Assembly (NCBI GenBank): GCA_026936325.1
Contig: JAPTHN010000008.1
Coordinates: forward strand, 49,765,706-49,829,705
Length of the DNA: 64,000 nucleotides
Direction of reading: 5' to 3'
Origin: Platynereis dumerilii
Taxonomy: Eukaryota; Annelida; Polychaeta; Phyllodocida; Nereididae
Part shown: in pieces, positions 34,484-45,034 of the stretch
Numbering within the stretch: position 1 is the stretch's first letter
Layout of the letters: each line of letters starts with the position of its first letter
Notes under the pieces: model-generated
Seen by the model: the letters and a program-made list of their open reading frames with translations, nothing else
Database searches by the model: none
Told to the model about the DNA's origin: nothing
Made by a program: the position numbers and the translations under genes

Positions 34484-35462
34484 AACATTAACAAATAGTT
34501 AATTGTGCCTGATTCTGCAATATCGCCCACTGCCGATATTTGCATGCGGGACGAGGGTGCGGGACGCGGGATCGCAGGATTCGTCTTTTTTCTAGAATTG
34601 GGCATTGGAAGTGCTTGTCTGGCTTTTCTTTATTTGAAGCACTTCTAGAAATGATAGGATCGGAATTTTTTTTACTGTTAGATTTGTCTTGGTGAGATGT
34701 GTTCAATTGGCTTGGTTATATCTTTGTAGCTTTATTTAAAAAAATCCATCAAAATATGATATTGACTATAGGCTAACCATATTAAACTTTTTAATTAATA
34801 GAATTTATCAAGTTATCAAGTCAGTTTCTTAGGTGCATGCTGACTGAGTGGAGAGCTCAGCCTGCTCAGGGTTTACACAACCACAATTTGAAATGCCAGT
34901 TGTTTTTTTTTTTCATAAGCTTACACTTCTACAGTTTATTTAATTTTTTTGTCCATAGACCTGTACTTGTAAGCCATCTACGTTACCAGGGAGGTTAGAC
35001 GATTTTCAGGCGAAGTAATAAATAGTTGAATTAAATTTGAATATCTTTAATTTAAAAAAAAAGATAAATTACCAGTCATTAACAGTCTTATTTCTGTTAA
35101 ATTTCCTCTTAATCCCCCAAGTCTAACCAACGTGGAGCTGTCCATTAAGTATTTAGATCGGAATCTGATGATATAAAGGCACATGAATAATTTAAAAAAA
35201 AATGGTTAGGACACTAACTAGAAAATTCCTGGAAATTTTCTAGACAAGCTACAGAGATAAGTCTGGTGTCAAAAAATTGCTAGTTTTAAACCGCATTTAA
35301 TGGTGAAAAAATGAAGTCCTTATCTTTACTAGAAGTCGCGCAAATCGCAAAAAAAACGAAAATACCGCATTTGCGGGATTTCCACTGCTGTGCCCCGCAT
35401 TTTAATATCGAAAATGGGCGATAATCGCAGGAATGGGCACGATTTAACTATTTGTTAATGTT
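34484..35462. mobile_element. 979-bp TIR element
   Basis: The inverted ends AACATTAACAAATAGTTAA continue for about 65 bp through GTGCC, TATCGCCCA and TCGATATT blocks to ATGCGGG. The interior is AT-rich and non-coding. Flanks show no clear duplication. Confidence 0.65.
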
Positions 35463-35479
35463 CTAAGCGGCTCGAAAAG

Positions 35480-35725
35480 ATATTTAGAGATAGGCAAATT
35501 TTGCCAATACGAACAATAGTGTGCCAATAGTTAGAATAGCTTATTGCTCCTTTTGGCAAAGTATGCCAATAGTTAGAATAGTTTACCAATAGTTAGAATA
35601 GCAAATTGCTCCTTTGGGAAAAGTTGTAAGGTTTTGCCCAAAGGAGAAATAGATTGCCAATAGTTAGAATACTTTGCCAAAAGGAGAAATAGTCATGCCC
35701 CATTTCAAAATTGGGCACGATTTAT
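35480..35725. repeat. Short-unit array around CCAATAGTTAGAATA
   Basis: CCAATAGTTAGAATA occurs four times (about 35524, 35566, 35586, 35657). It is interspersed with TTGCTCCTTTTGGCAAA and its inverse TTTGCCAAAAGGAGAAAT. The mixture of direct and inverted copies resembles the subterminal part of a decayed transposon. Confidence 0.65.
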
Positions 35726-36270
35726 AGATTGTCTGCAGCATGCATCCTTTGGCGAGTGTAACCATAGGAGGGGGTGTCTTGCCCTCTATGGTGAAATTGA
35801 CGTTTTTCGAACAACCCTACTGGCACAGGTATTGGTGGCCCAGCTTAGAATGCCGGATAAAGTGTAGGTACATTCTTCCATTTTTGGATAGGGCAGATTT
35901 CACGAAAAGTGCTCTTAAAAGGTACCTTAAACTTTCCAACACTTTTGTTATCTCTCTGTTGCTTCCTGAAGCAAGTAAACCTATTACTAAGTACATCTGT
36001 GAGGTAATGAATAAATATCAATAAAATATTCTCAAATATGTAGCTTTTTCCTCTTAAAAAGATATTTTTTTATGCCTCATGAGGACAATTTTGGACGACC
36101 AAACTTACTGGTGATCAGACATGCTTACTTTGGCACTCTGTGGAATCTGCTAAAACCAATTTAGGAAAATGTAATGGTATATGATTGATAAAAAGCATCT
36201 TGAAAATTATTTTGGAACCATTTATAATTGTCTTGGTCATTATAAAACTAGAAAAAAATGAAAAATAAAA
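35726..36270. other. No gene recognised
   Basis: A 94-codon plus-strand frame (35740-36021) has no recognised domain and no splice support. The rest is AT-rich. Confidence 0.35.
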
Positions 36271-36274
36271 AAAG

Positions 36275-36912
36275 ACTGCTAATGTAACTCGATTCCGTCA
36301 CAGGACACTGAGGTTACGTTAGCAACTTTTACATAGATATTTTTCTGTGTTCTCGCTACGTATGCCAATTTCAAACATGAAATTATAATATTCTATTGAA
36401 AAACGTGTCTTATTTGCCTATATACATCACCAAAAACATAAACGACTGGGTGTGGTACCTGTTTCTTTATTGCTAATGTAACTGCAATTTTGCATCCGTC
36501 CATTTCATAGTGTTACATTAGCAAAATGTGTACATAAAAATTACATTAAAAAACACATGATTAGATCTGAATTTTTTTCTGAACTGAAAGCCAGGTCTCT
36601 CAAGAGCAGGCCAGGGGTGGTAGCCTGCTGGTGACTTCATTTATATTGCAGTAGGACCAGCATAAAAAATTCCGTCCTCCATCATTCATCGTTGTTACAT
36701 TAGCACAAGGCCATATTTTTAGCTACTCTGACCTACCAATCCAACAGAAAAGATGGTTTACCTATGATTTTATCTAATGGATTGACACAATAAAAGATTT
36801 AGATTTCAGCTTTTTTTTGTCCTGCCAGCTATCCTCAGAAGAAACACCCTGAGAAAATCTGAGAATCTACGAATCGATTATGTCTGGCCTTATCAGTATA
36901 GTGCTAATGTAA
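36275..36912. repeat. Array of TGCTAATGTAAC dyads
   Basis: TGCTAATGTAAC or its inverse occurs six times. Two complete dyads are at 36277-36325 and 36471-36523, with inverse copies at 36694-36705 and a forward copy at 36902-36912. The dyad spacers contain TTCCGTC or ATCCGTC. Spacing of 182-199 bp between equivalent copies suggests about three diverged tandem units of about 190 bp. Confidence 0.65.
36709..36889. mobile_element. Harbinger-type MITE related to 315-521
   Basis: The right end (GTCCTGCCAG at 36830 to GATTATGTCTGGCC at 36889) aligns with the right end of the element at 315-521, including the TTTTTGTCCT, CTGAGA, GAGAATCT and TTATGT.TGGCC blocks. The left end GGCCATATTTTTAGCTACTC is less certain. 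No target duplication is visible. Confidence 0.45.
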
Positions 36913-37198
36913 CTTGTTGACAAGTTGTGGTAAGTCATTTTGCAGCTTTTTCGTGAAATCTGCCATAGGCCTAGGCTCCATGGGCACCAATCGTAGTGCA
37001 TCAGGAGCCTCATATCCAAGACAAAGCAGCAGTTTAGGTTACACAAATTCTGGGAGTTATAGGAACTTTTAAAAGATAAATTTATGACAAATTAGATATT
37101 ATCAAAATTTATTTTCAAATACAAAAACACTTTTAGAATTGATACATGTACAATATTATCAAGTGATCATGCAGAGTTCTCCACAGGGCAGTGACGTA
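36913..37198. other. No gene seen
   Basis: AT-rich, no recognisable feature. Confidence 0.4.
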
Positions 37199-37388
37199 AC
37201 TGAAAGTTCTCGAGTGGGGGGGGGGATCTGTGGGGCACGAATATTCTGAGAGGGCACAAACTATACTATTTGTATATTTTAGTCTGAATTGGAAAGTACA
37301 TATGGGGGGGGGACCTGGGGGCATAGGTCCAATATGGGGAGGCACATGCCCCTCTGTGCTACCCCCCCCCCCCCAGGGGACGCCACTG
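37199..37388. mobile_element. hAT-type MITE with G-rich ends
   Basis: The ends CAGTGACGTAACTGAAAG and, inverted, CAGTGGCGTCCCCTGGGG, each followed inward by long G runs, match the CAGTGGCGT ends common among hAT MITEs. The flanking 8 bp do not match, so the right boundary may be altered by the adjoining element. Confidence 0.5.
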
Positions 37389-37626
37389 GTGAGGCAGTCT
37401 GCTTTGAGCTTGGTCTACAAATAGCACTACGTTACACTCCCATCTCTGAAACCTGGCTGTGTGACGTTACCCCATCACCTTGGCCCTTGACCGAGGGTTG
37501 CAATCTTTGGCTGATTCCTGCTAGGTGCTGGATGTCCGCAGAACACATGACAGGAACAGAGATGGAGTGTAGGAGCTTGTAGGGTAGTGCTATTTATAGA
37601 CATAGCACTGCAGACTGCCTCACCAA
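37388..37626. mobile_element. 239-bp inverted-repeat MITE
   Basis: GGTGAGGCAGTCTGC at the left and its exact inverse at the right bound the element; the arms continue with AAATAGCACTAC-like sequence. It abuts the preceding hAT-type MITE. Non-coding. Confidence 0.65.
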
Positions 37627-38070
37627 GCCCCAGATGAGAACTACAATATTACGATTATCTGTGAAATTCATTTTATTCTTGGATACGATAAATGCAAGAG
37701 AATATTATTAAATTTGAGAATTCAATTTTAAATGTGCACTTGGGGCAAGTTGAGCCACTTGACCTAGTTTTTTCAAATGCCTACCATGATCGTCCCAATT
37801 GCTCTGAAACTATGATTCTGGCCAAGGTATTATATTATGATATCTGATTTTCAGATTACATGATTAAGCTTTGGTTTTTTTGGAAAATCACCCTGAGGTA
37901 AAAAATGGCACAACGTACCCAGGTCTCCCCTGCATGTAGAATCTTAGTCACATAAAACTACAAAACATAATATTATTAGCCTAACCTCACTTCACAAAAC
38001 TGCAATGTCCAAGCCAATTTGTATCATTTTCTGTCTCTTAAGAAATCAAATGGCATAAAGCGTGGGGTTT
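37627..38070. other. No gene; weak TIR remnants
   Basis: 37738-37770 (CACTTGGGGCAAGTTGAGCC) and 37905-37933 (GTACCCAGGTCTCCCC) resemble the ends of the GGGCACATTGGGAC-type elements at 46.5 and 61 kb. Too weak to define boundaries. Confidence 0.35.
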
Positions 38071-38074
38071 ATAG

Positions 38075-38395
38075 TCTGCTTCCACGCTGATAATTGCAAC
38101 TGTACGTTCAGCCGAATTTACACAGTGCCTACGGCTGATAGGCCAACAGGTCATTCTTGATAAGTTCACTCCACTGGGGACATACAGCTGGCAGCCTCAC
38201 ATGGTGCCATCACTGATCAATCATGTGTCTTTATCCGCCTATAACCAACCTCCCCATTTACACCTGGGTGAAGTGAAGCAGTAATTCAAGGAGGATCTGC
38301 TCATTTCCTCCGTGCCATGGCCCAGTTTGAACCCACAACCCTGCACGTGGGACTCTAACATCATACTCACTGGACCACAAGCAATCACTAATTTA
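38075..38395 (-). mobile_element. tRNA-derived SINE (family B)
   Basis: On the minus strand the head TGGTCCAGTGAGTATG (A-box-like) is followed about 40 bp later by GTGGGTTCAAACTGGGCC (B-box-like). The body includes CACCCAGGTGTAAATGGGG and GGCGGATAAAGAC, then a non-tRNA part with GCCAGCTGTATGTCCC. It differs from family A. It lies downstream of the MS4A-like gene's stop codon and could fall in or past its 3' untranslated region. Confidence 0.6.
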
Positions 38396-38679
38396 TGAAT
38401 AGCATAAATACTATTCAGGCATCCAATCCTGGTACAATTAAAGAAGAATGCCATCCATAATTCCATCTGAATAGAAGGCTATTCAGAGTGGCATAAAAAA
38501 AGGTACACTACATTCAGATATCAATGGCACAGCATAAATTGAATAAACAGATGTCATTCAGAGATTAAATGGCATAATAGTTGACATAAATGCTTTTCAA
38601 AAATCAAGGAGATCTATATATAAAATAATAAGAACTGTGATAATAACTGTGAATTCCGTAATCTTGTAGTTAGATGTTT

Positions 38680-38735
38680 TCAAGCGTGCAAAAGAGGCAC
38701 ATCCGAAGTAAGCAGAGTCACTTCTGTGGCATCTT
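38680..38735 (-). CDS. MS4A-like gene, terminal coding exon
   Basis: The acceptor is TTTTCTCATTTCAG; the exon completes the codon split by the previous intron (G|AA = Glu) and reads DATEVTLLTSDVPLLHA before TGA. This is the cytoplasmic C-terminal tail: short, acidic, with TEVTLLTSD offering possible phosphorylation and dileucine-type sorting features (inference). The phase agreement with the 25-bp exon at 39664-39688 is strong evidence that both belong to one transcript. The intron between them (928 bp) contains the nested hAT and Tigger-type MITEs. I could not identify a convincing polyadenylation signal. Confidence 0.75.
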
Positions 38736-38882
38736 CTGAAATGAGAAAAGGATTAAGAAATGAAAATGTTTAAAAAAATTCTCACTGTTTTTAAAACCAA
38801 TGGCTCAGTAAACTTTCCTATGATAAGGTAATTATATTAATTTATATAAAGCAGGTATCTATCTATCTATCCATCTATAAAG

Positions 38883-39225
38883 CAGGGACAGATCAAGGGG
38901 GGAAGGGGGGAAGCATCTCCATCAGATGTGACAATTTTACATACAGTGGTCCTTGCATTATGAGACCGCCCCTTCTGCAGTCATATAGTGGTCTCTCATG
39001 GGGGTGCGGTCTCTCGTCGGGGTGCAAAATGCACTAAAATATTAGTTAGTGCGGGAGGTGGTCACATAAGGCAAGGCGGTCTTACAACAGGGGGTCTATA
39101 ACGCATGGACCACTGTACTAATTTTCTCAGCGCCAAGTCGCATTTCATCTGAAGCTATGCAAGCGTTCTGCAACGCAATAACCCGATAGACCCCCCCCCC
39201 CCAAATGTTTCTGAATCTGCCCCTG
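38883..39225. mobile_element. hAT-type MITE carrying a Tigger-type MITE
   Basis: The ends CAGGGACAGATCAAGGGGGG and, inverted, CAGGGGCAGATTCAGAAAC are hAT-like. The flanks CTATAAAG and AATTAAAG are a plausible but eroded 8-bp duplication (5 of 8 match). It lies in the last intron of the MS4A-like gene. Confidence 0.6.
38944..39115. mobile_element. Tigger/pogo-type MITE
   Basis: The inverted ends CAGTGGTCCTTGCATTATGA and CAGTGGTCCATGCGTTATAG are flanked by TA on both sides. CAGTGGTCC ends with a TA target are typical of pogo/Tigger elements. At 172 bp it is non-coding. It is inserted within the hAT-type MITE. Confidence 0.85.
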
Positions 39226-39663
39226 AATTAAAGGTATCTTGCTTCAGAATCTCAGAATCTGTACTGATTATTGTACAGAGCCATTGTTAAAGTAATTTGT
39301 TCTCATTTTGACGATAACTTTGGATGTTCTTTCAGTTTGTCATAGATGTAGGACATTTTAGGCCATTTGTAGGCCTACATTTAGTTTTTAGGAATATGAG
39401 CAATATTTGCCATATTTTCATGATTTTATTTCATACCAATTCAGGACCTATCTTGGGAAGCATTGATTTTTAATAATAAATATATACCAATGCATATTTG
39501 ATCATACATCCAGATTTTTAGCCTCTTTGCCCAAATTGTTGGCGTTTTTGTCCAAAATATTAATTTTTATCTTTTGGAGGAGGGAAAGCTGCTGATATAC
39601 TTTAAAAGCAACACTCTCACATAATAGAAAAATATATTGCGGCTAATTTTCAAAACAACTCAC
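39226..39663. other. Intron of the MS4A-like gene; nothing else seen
   Basis: AT-rich intronic sequence between the last two coding exons, past the MITE pair. No other feature. Confidence 0.5.
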
Positions 39664-39688
39664 CAATCTCGTCCTTGAAGGGCACCAC
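39664..39688 (-). CDS. MS4A-like gene, 25-bp microexon
   Basis: The acceptor TTTAATTTCCAG precedes GTGGTGCCCTTCAAGGACGA then GATTG, and the donor GTGAGTT follows. It encodes VVPFKDEI plus the first base of the next codon. Upstream it joins in phase 0 to PSQR of the preceding exon; downstream it joins in phase 1 to the terminal exon. Exons this short need strong splice sites, and both sites are close to consensus. It forms the start of the cytoplasmic tail after the fourth membrane segment. Confidence 0.75.
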
Positions 39689-39878
39689 CTGGAAATTAAA
39701 GTATTTAAAGTAATTTCATAAGCTTAGGGGATTATAAGATTTTTAAAACATTTGTTTTTCATGACATATTTTGCTTTGAAATTTTTATAGGCCTACAGAA
39801 TTTCTGAAGGGACGCTTGTCCGAATCACATAACAGTCTCCCTTGTGTATATTAAGATAATGTTAGAAACATAACATAC

Positions 39879-40004
39879 CCGTTGTGAGGGCTTGCAACAA
39901 GTGGCCTGGCAGCACAGGGCAGACGTAATGATGGCTACAATGGCTTCCACAACCCCAAAAAATGCCATAGCACCATAGAGGACTTGAAGAGTGCGGTGGT
40001 ATCT
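39879..40004 (-). CDS. MS4A-like gene, exon with fourth membrane segment
   Basis: This 126-bp phase 0-0 exon has acceptor TATTCCCATTACAG and donor GTATGT. It encodes RYHRTLQVLYGAMAFFGVVE then AIVAIITSALCCQATCCKPS and QR. The long hydrophobic run followed by a Cys cluster (CCQATCC) matches the end of the fourth transmembrane helix in MS4A proteins, which typically read 'LEFCIAVSLSAFGCK-x-x-CC'. The Glu within the helix (VVEAIVA) also corresponds to the family's conserved acidic position. The Cys cluster is a likely palmitoylation site at the membrane face (inference). Confidence 0.8.
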
Positions 40005-40499
40005 CTGTAATGGGAATAGAGTGGTACAAAATGACATTATTCAGGGTAACGGCTGAAAGATAAAAACACAATTGACCAGAGCATTTTTCGAGGATTCTCG
40101 ACTGAAAGACCGAAAGAACAACTTCAATCATTATTCAGAATTTTATATATTTTTGATTATAGCTCCTTATGATTGCATAAAGGAGTTTGAGCTTTTGAGG
40201 TGATATGCTAGTTTAGGAGTTTGACCGATTTCTACCTGAAGGATTTTAAACAAATGTTGAATTTATCAAAAGTGAAAATCAAAAAGATGACATCAGAAGA
40301 AATATATTGTAAAGACAACATAAACACAATGTCACATATAAATTTACGGTAAAAATAACATTGCCATAACATGAACACAATGCTGGGTTTCTTTTTCACA
40401 AAATTGTGAGATGTGTCCACAATGTCGCATGATAATGTCATATCCAAATATATCTTTGACGTTGCTTCACAACGTTGTGACAATGTCATTTCTGCCATA

Positions 40500-40725
40500 C
40501 ACTCTTAACGCTAAAGGTACTTGATGGTATATATAAAGGACCCATAGCCGAAAAATTTTGTTAACGGTTCAACTGAATTGAAAACGTTCAATACTGGTGG
40601 GAAGGCCCTATGATGGGACTCTTGACTCCCAACTTGAGAGAAAGGGGTTCCATTGTGGGAGTTCAGTGCAGCTGGATTATTATAGTGTTGTTTTTGTTTG
40701 CTGTTGGATCATTTTTAGAAGTTTG
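40500..40725. mobile_element. CACTCTTAAC-end element, truncated copy 2
   Basis: Starts TA then CACTCTTAACGCTAAAGG and follows the copy at 45873-46191 through GAAAACGTTCAATACT, GGTGGGAAGGCCCTATGATG and TTGAGAGAAAGGGGTTCCAT. The right end is lost. It lies in an intron of the MS4A-like gene. Confidence 0.65.
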
Positions 40726-40799
40726 TTACGTTTGGGAAATTTTTCGGAATTTTTCGCAGACAGGCTTGTGTTTAATTGAGTGCCGGGGAAGAAATGCTG

Positions 40800-41160
40800 C
40801 CAAATGATTTTGAAAAATTAATTGAGAAATTAAATTAGCCTTTCAGTTTAAATCCCCTTGTTTAATCCGTTTCATCTATTTCTTGCAAAATAATTTTAAA
40901 TTGAATAAAACTCTCAGCTTAAATCCCATTTTTTTTCCGTTTCATCTATGTCTTTATATCTTAATTTCCCAAATCATTTTGTGAAATTCCCTGTCTTTTA
41001 TCCATTTTACCCATTTTAAAAATAATTTCCCCATTTTTCTTAAAATTTCCCCATTTTTCTTAAAATTTCCCCATTTTCCTTCCTATTTTGTGTCATATTT
41101 CTGCAAAAACTCCCCCAAAATCTCTTCGGGGGAAATTGCCCCCCCCCCCCCCGCTGGCTA
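40800..41160. repeat. Short tandem repeats and C-rich end
   Basis: A 22-bp unit containing AAAATTTCCCCATTTTTCTT is repeated about three times at 41025-41085. A longer diverged repeat of CCGTTTCATCTAT with flanking AATCCC lies at 40850-40950. The tract ends in a run of 14 C. All lie in an intron. Confidence 0.6.
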
Positions 41161-41229
41161 CCCTACTGTATTAAATAACCTTGTGTTGATGACAATTCTA
41201 CTGTTTAAGATATAGTAAATTAAACTCAC

Positions 41230-41358
41230 CATAGCATTGTCTTTGTAGCCATAGCGTTCAAAGTTCACTTCCTCAGAGACGCAATAAATAACTCCCTCCA
41301 CGGTGACTCCAACACATACCACTGCTCCAATGATAGAAAGCACCATAGTGAGGGTCAA
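41230..41358 (-). CDS. MS4A-like gene, exon with third membrane segment
   Basis: This 129-bp phase 0-0 exon has acceptor CTTAAATTTCAG and donor GTGAGTTTA. It encodes LTLTMVLSIIGAVVCVGVTV, then EGVIYCVSEEVNFERYGYKD and NAM. The hydrophobic stretch (TMVLSIIGAVVCVGVTVEGVIY) is the third transmembrane helix, and the polar remainder is the loop before helix four. MS4A proteins have a corresponding 'SL-x-MN-x-(I/L)S-x-(I/L)-x-A-x-x-GI' segment. The intron upstream is 4.0 kb and packed with repeats. Confidence 0.8.
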
Positions 41359-42263
41359 CTGAAATTTAAGTCAAATAATTAATTATTCTCACAACCGATT
41401 CACAGAGCCAATGGTATTACAACCATTTACAAAAAGAGTCCAGTAATGGAAATGGGGGGGGATGTCTACAAGTGGACTGCTCTTGTATTGCCACTTCTTT
41501 TTCCAGCCTTGGCAGATAAGAACATATGCTGTCTTGTGTTGCCACTTAGTGTATAGTGTGCTATTCCGCGAGCTCCTGCGGGCATCCAAATCATTTCAAT
41601 CAGAGGAACACACACAATTTTGTCTGGAAGACACCGGGGCTGTATACATCAATGTTGAATAGAAATTTTGTGAATGTGCAATGAAATTGGAACTATTTCG
41701 TGGGACAGCAATGCTGTAGCATACAAAATCAACTTTTGTGCCAGGTGGCGACAGCATGCAGTTCTCATTTCACCAGACTGGGGGGGGGGGCTTGGGGACC
41801 TGAATTCCTTGATAATAACATTGGGGGAGCCCTTCCCTGTTACAGCTTCACCAATGATCAGTGGTAAAATTACAATTATCACATTCACTTTTTTATGTTC
41901 CGTTTGATACAGTCAGTATTTTTTTTGACAGATAACATGGCGAGTATAGCACATGATCTCACTGTATATACAGGGGTATCCATGATCTGTTATACTAATT
42001 ATCTGTTTTGAAGCAGGTTCCCAGCTGGCTGGCAGACTGGCAGCTAGGATTTTCCCAGCTGGCAAAGTTATCAGCTGAAAGTCAATTTTTGGCGATCAAC
42101 CGTTGACATTTGCAGTCAGGTAATGAGAAAGCAGTTGAGGTGGCTGGCCGGGGAAAAAATTCTTCATATCAGCTGGCTGGGAGGTGCTGAATGATGCTTG
42201 GGCTGGCTGGCAACCCAGCTGGCAGCATAACAGATATTTTCTTCCAGTTGCATAAAAAATGAA
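41359..42263. other. Intron of the MS4A-like gene with CAGCTGG-rich patch
   Basis: 42012-42230 has many CAGCTGGCTGGCAG-like words in direct and inverted order (CCCAGCTGGCTGGCAGACTG; GCTGGCTGGCAACCCAGCTG), suggesting an old inverted-repeat element. The rest is AT-rich with a G10 run at 41781. Confidence 0.45.
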
Positions 42264-43081
42264 TCTTATTATCCATCCAATAACTATGTATCCTTCCATT
42301 TTTTTTCCTCAGACCGACAGCATGATGTCATGCGGATAAAGGATGGCTATTGGCCTGGCAGCTCTGTGTGATGTGCAGCTGAAGAGCTTGACATCATGCT
42401 GACAAGCGAATCAAATTGGCTGGTATAATTAGCACCAACAAACAGTTTTAAAAACAAATCCTTAACAATTCCATGTCAATGGAATTTTGTTGGTTTTTGT
42501 TATTCATTGCACCTGAGTATCCAAACAGTTGGTCAAGTGTCAGTTATAGATTTGGTTCCTGGTGATTGAGCATGGTGAAACAATGCATTGACAGTCAAGG
42601 TGGGATTCAACCAGCTGTGAGATTTAGTGGAAGTCTTGTTTGTGTTTTACAGCTATTCACTAAGCTCCTCCCCCAGCTTAGTGACATGCATTCAGTTGAT
42701 GCACATTGAGAACAGATATTGGGATCAGATGTTCTCTGTTACAAATTATGAAACCTTCCCTTTCCTCATCTTCTTCCAATAAGATTTCAAATCATGCCTC
42801 CCTGGCATCACATGGCATGCTTTGAGTATCCATGTATGCCATTGGCTAAGTGATGATAAAATTTAGCATAATTTAAGAGCAACTGCTTGATGTCATGCAG
42901 CTGACTCTCTCTACCAATGAGAATGTACATATAGCTTGACATCACCAAAAAAGCCTTGCATGACATATAGCTTTGCTGCTCACACCTCCACTGACCAATA
43001 GCCACCCAGTCTCAGCATGACATCAAGCTTTCAGTCTATGAAAAAAATTGAAGGATACATAGTTATTGGATGGATAATAAG
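42264..43081. mobile_element. 818-bp inverted-repeat element in intron
   Basis: The arms of about 100 bp are inverted: left CTTATTATCCATCCAATAAC then TATGTATCCTTC, right the inverse ending at 43081. CATGATGTCATGC-like and GGCTATTGG blocks are shared further in. The interior is rich in GACATCA/TGATGTC and TTGGTCA words. Non-coding; no target duplication found. Confidence 0.65.
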
Positions 43082-43164
43082 TGCTACAAAAGATACGCAA
43101 CCAAAACCTTACACTGATATGGGCATTATAATAACACACTGTCATGAGGTGCCCCTGCATATAA

Positions 43165-43250
43165 GTCATTGAGAATAAGAATGGCTAGTATAGAGGTGTG
43201 ACCTCACGAAGGAGCATTTCATTTCAGGAAGTACTCACAATTCCAGGCCT
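43165..43250. mobile_element. MITE family B, partial copy 3
   Basis: TCATTGAGAATAAGAATGGC, GTGTGACCTCACGAAGGAGC and ATTTCATTTCAGGAAGTACT follow the right half of the family B element at 18920-19197. The left end is not recognisable. Confidence 0.5.
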
Positions 43251-43515
43251 CCCATGCAGCGGCCCTGTATTTCCTAAAAATTTCTATATTTCCCTATATC
43301 GTATTTTTTGCTCCCTATATTTCCCTATATTTTCAAGCTTTTTGGCAAAAATATATATTTTTGAGGCATGACATTTGAAAATTACATCTTTTCATCTAAT
43401 ATTAAATGGGAGTTTACTGTAAAACATTTGTTCAGAAACTACACGAATTTCAGCTCATTGCTTGGTCAGTATGCCAATCTATCTTGTCTCAACAATATAT
43501 TTCGCCTCCTGAAGC

Positions 43516-43642
43516 TATATTATACAGTTATCGCACAGCACCGAGTGCAATATCAGTTTTTATGGCACTGAGGTGATTGATATTGCAATATCAATCACCT
43601 CGGTGCCAAAAAAAAGGCTGTGCGATAACTGTTATATCATAT
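43516..43642. repeat. Hairpin 1 of a foldback pair
   Basis: ACAGTTATCGCACAGC near the left and its inverse GCTGTGCGATAACTGT at the right enclose GGCACTGAGGTGATTGATAT and its inverse. The loop is very small, so the whole unit is a near-perfect palindrome. It is paired with 44175-44339. Confidence 0.8.
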
Positions 43643-44860
43643 GAATTTTTGTGGCAAATGCAAAGAAATAGACTGGAATTCCTTGTCCAAACTCGTTTTG
43701 TGTTTCTTTTGACCCGCTTGTTTAAAATGTATCTCGTCAAAAATCAATAACTATTTCACTCACAAAAAAATTGTTCACACTATCGGAATCCACAAATTAT
43801 ATACTTTATGATGGATTTTTTTCAGATTTTTTTCTTGAACTTTATAGCAGACTTTAGACCTCTAAACACAACAAAGTCCATGAAAAATTGTCAAAAAAGC
43901 TGTTTCTCGGCCACTTAATGCTCTATTCTTATGCCACTATAACCTACACCAGCACAAAAAGTTAATATTCATGTAGCCCTTTATTAGGTGCATCTTTTGC
44001 CGCAAAAACCATCTTCCTATCCGCCTACGTTGCCGAACAGTAAATGTTTCAGTAGAATTTAAAAACACAATCTTTTTGTTGGCTTGTGGCTGCAGCAGCA
44101 ATGAAATATGGTGCTTCCTCTCAGGTCCGTCCAATCTTTCACATGTTAAAATGAGCGTGCAATAACATGCGTGCAATATTATACAGTTATCGCACAGCAC
44201 CGAGTGCAATATCAGTTTTTATGGCACCGAGGTGACTAATATTGCAAGAGGGCGCAGCCCGAGTGCAATATTAGTCACCGAGGTGCCATAAAAACTGATA
44301 TTGCACGAGGTGATGTGCAATAACTGTTATATCATATGGTTTTTTTGTGTCAAATGCAAAGAAAAGGGCTGGAATTCCTTGTCCAAACTTTTTTTGTGTT
44401 TCTTTTGATTTGCCTTTTTATAATGTGTCTCGTCAAAAGGCAATAAATATTTCACTCACAAAAAAAATTTTCACACTTTCGGAATGGAAAAATGATTTAC
44501 TTGATGATGGATTTTATTTTAGATTTTTTTCTGAAACTTTATAGCAGACTTTTCACCTCTAAACACAAAAAAATCGACAAAAATGCTATTTTTCGGTCAC
44601 TTATTGCTTTATTCTGGAAATAAAAATAATATAATCAGTACAAAAAATAGATATCCTGATAGCCCTTAAAAAGATGCATCTTTTGCCGCAAAAACCAGCT
44701 TTCTAACTGCCTCCGTTGTTGTACAGTGCACTTTTTACTAAAATCGGAAAACACAAATTGTTTGCCAGCCTGTGGCTGCAGCAGCACTGAAACGTGATGC
44801 CTCCTCTCAGGTCCGTCCAATCTTTTACATGTTAAAATGACAGTGCAATATAATGCGTGT
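43643..44860. repeat. Tandem duplication of about 0.55 kb around hairpin 2
   Basis: 43643-44174 and 44340-44860 are diverged direct copies, sharing CTGGAATTCCTTGTCCAAAC, TTTTTGTGTTTCTTTTGA, TATTTCACTCACAAAAAAA and GGTCCGTCCAATCTTT. In each copy the minus strand keeps a related open stretch (LTCERLDGPERKHHISLLLQ; LTCKRLDGPERRHHVSVLLQ, then W-F-L-R-Q-K-M-H-L). The peptide is not recognised. It may be a remnant of an element gene or a chance shared frame. Confidence 0.65.
44175..44339. repeat. Hairpin 2, about 80-bp arms
   Basis: CACCGAGTGCAATATCAG at the left and the inverse at the right continue inward through TTTTTATGGCACCGAGGTGA and CTAATATTGCA around a GC-rich loop AGAGGGCGCAGCCC. The arms are almost perfect, indicating recent formation or correction. 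Confidence 0.85.
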
Positions 44861-44869
44861 AATATCGTA

Positions 44870-44992
44870 GAATATTGCACGGCTGTCAGCCAATAAGAAG
44901 CGAGTATTTCCGCTAGCCATATGATATAGTAGAATATTGCACGGCTGTGGACCAATGAGCAGGGCGTATTTCGGCTTGCCATATGATATAAA
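44870..44992. repeat. Two 62-bp tandem units
   Basis: GTAGAATATTGCACGGCTGT begins both units (about 44868 and 44930), and each ends with GCCATATGATATA. They form the right edge of the foldback complex. Confidence 0.75.
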
Positions 44993-45034
44993 GCTATATT
45001 TTTGTGGTGGCTGCTGGGAGACCTGTTATTCTTT

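Noticed and set aside
35740-36021. 94-codon plus-strand frame as a host gene
   Set aside because: No domain, no splice support, flanked by repeat arrays.
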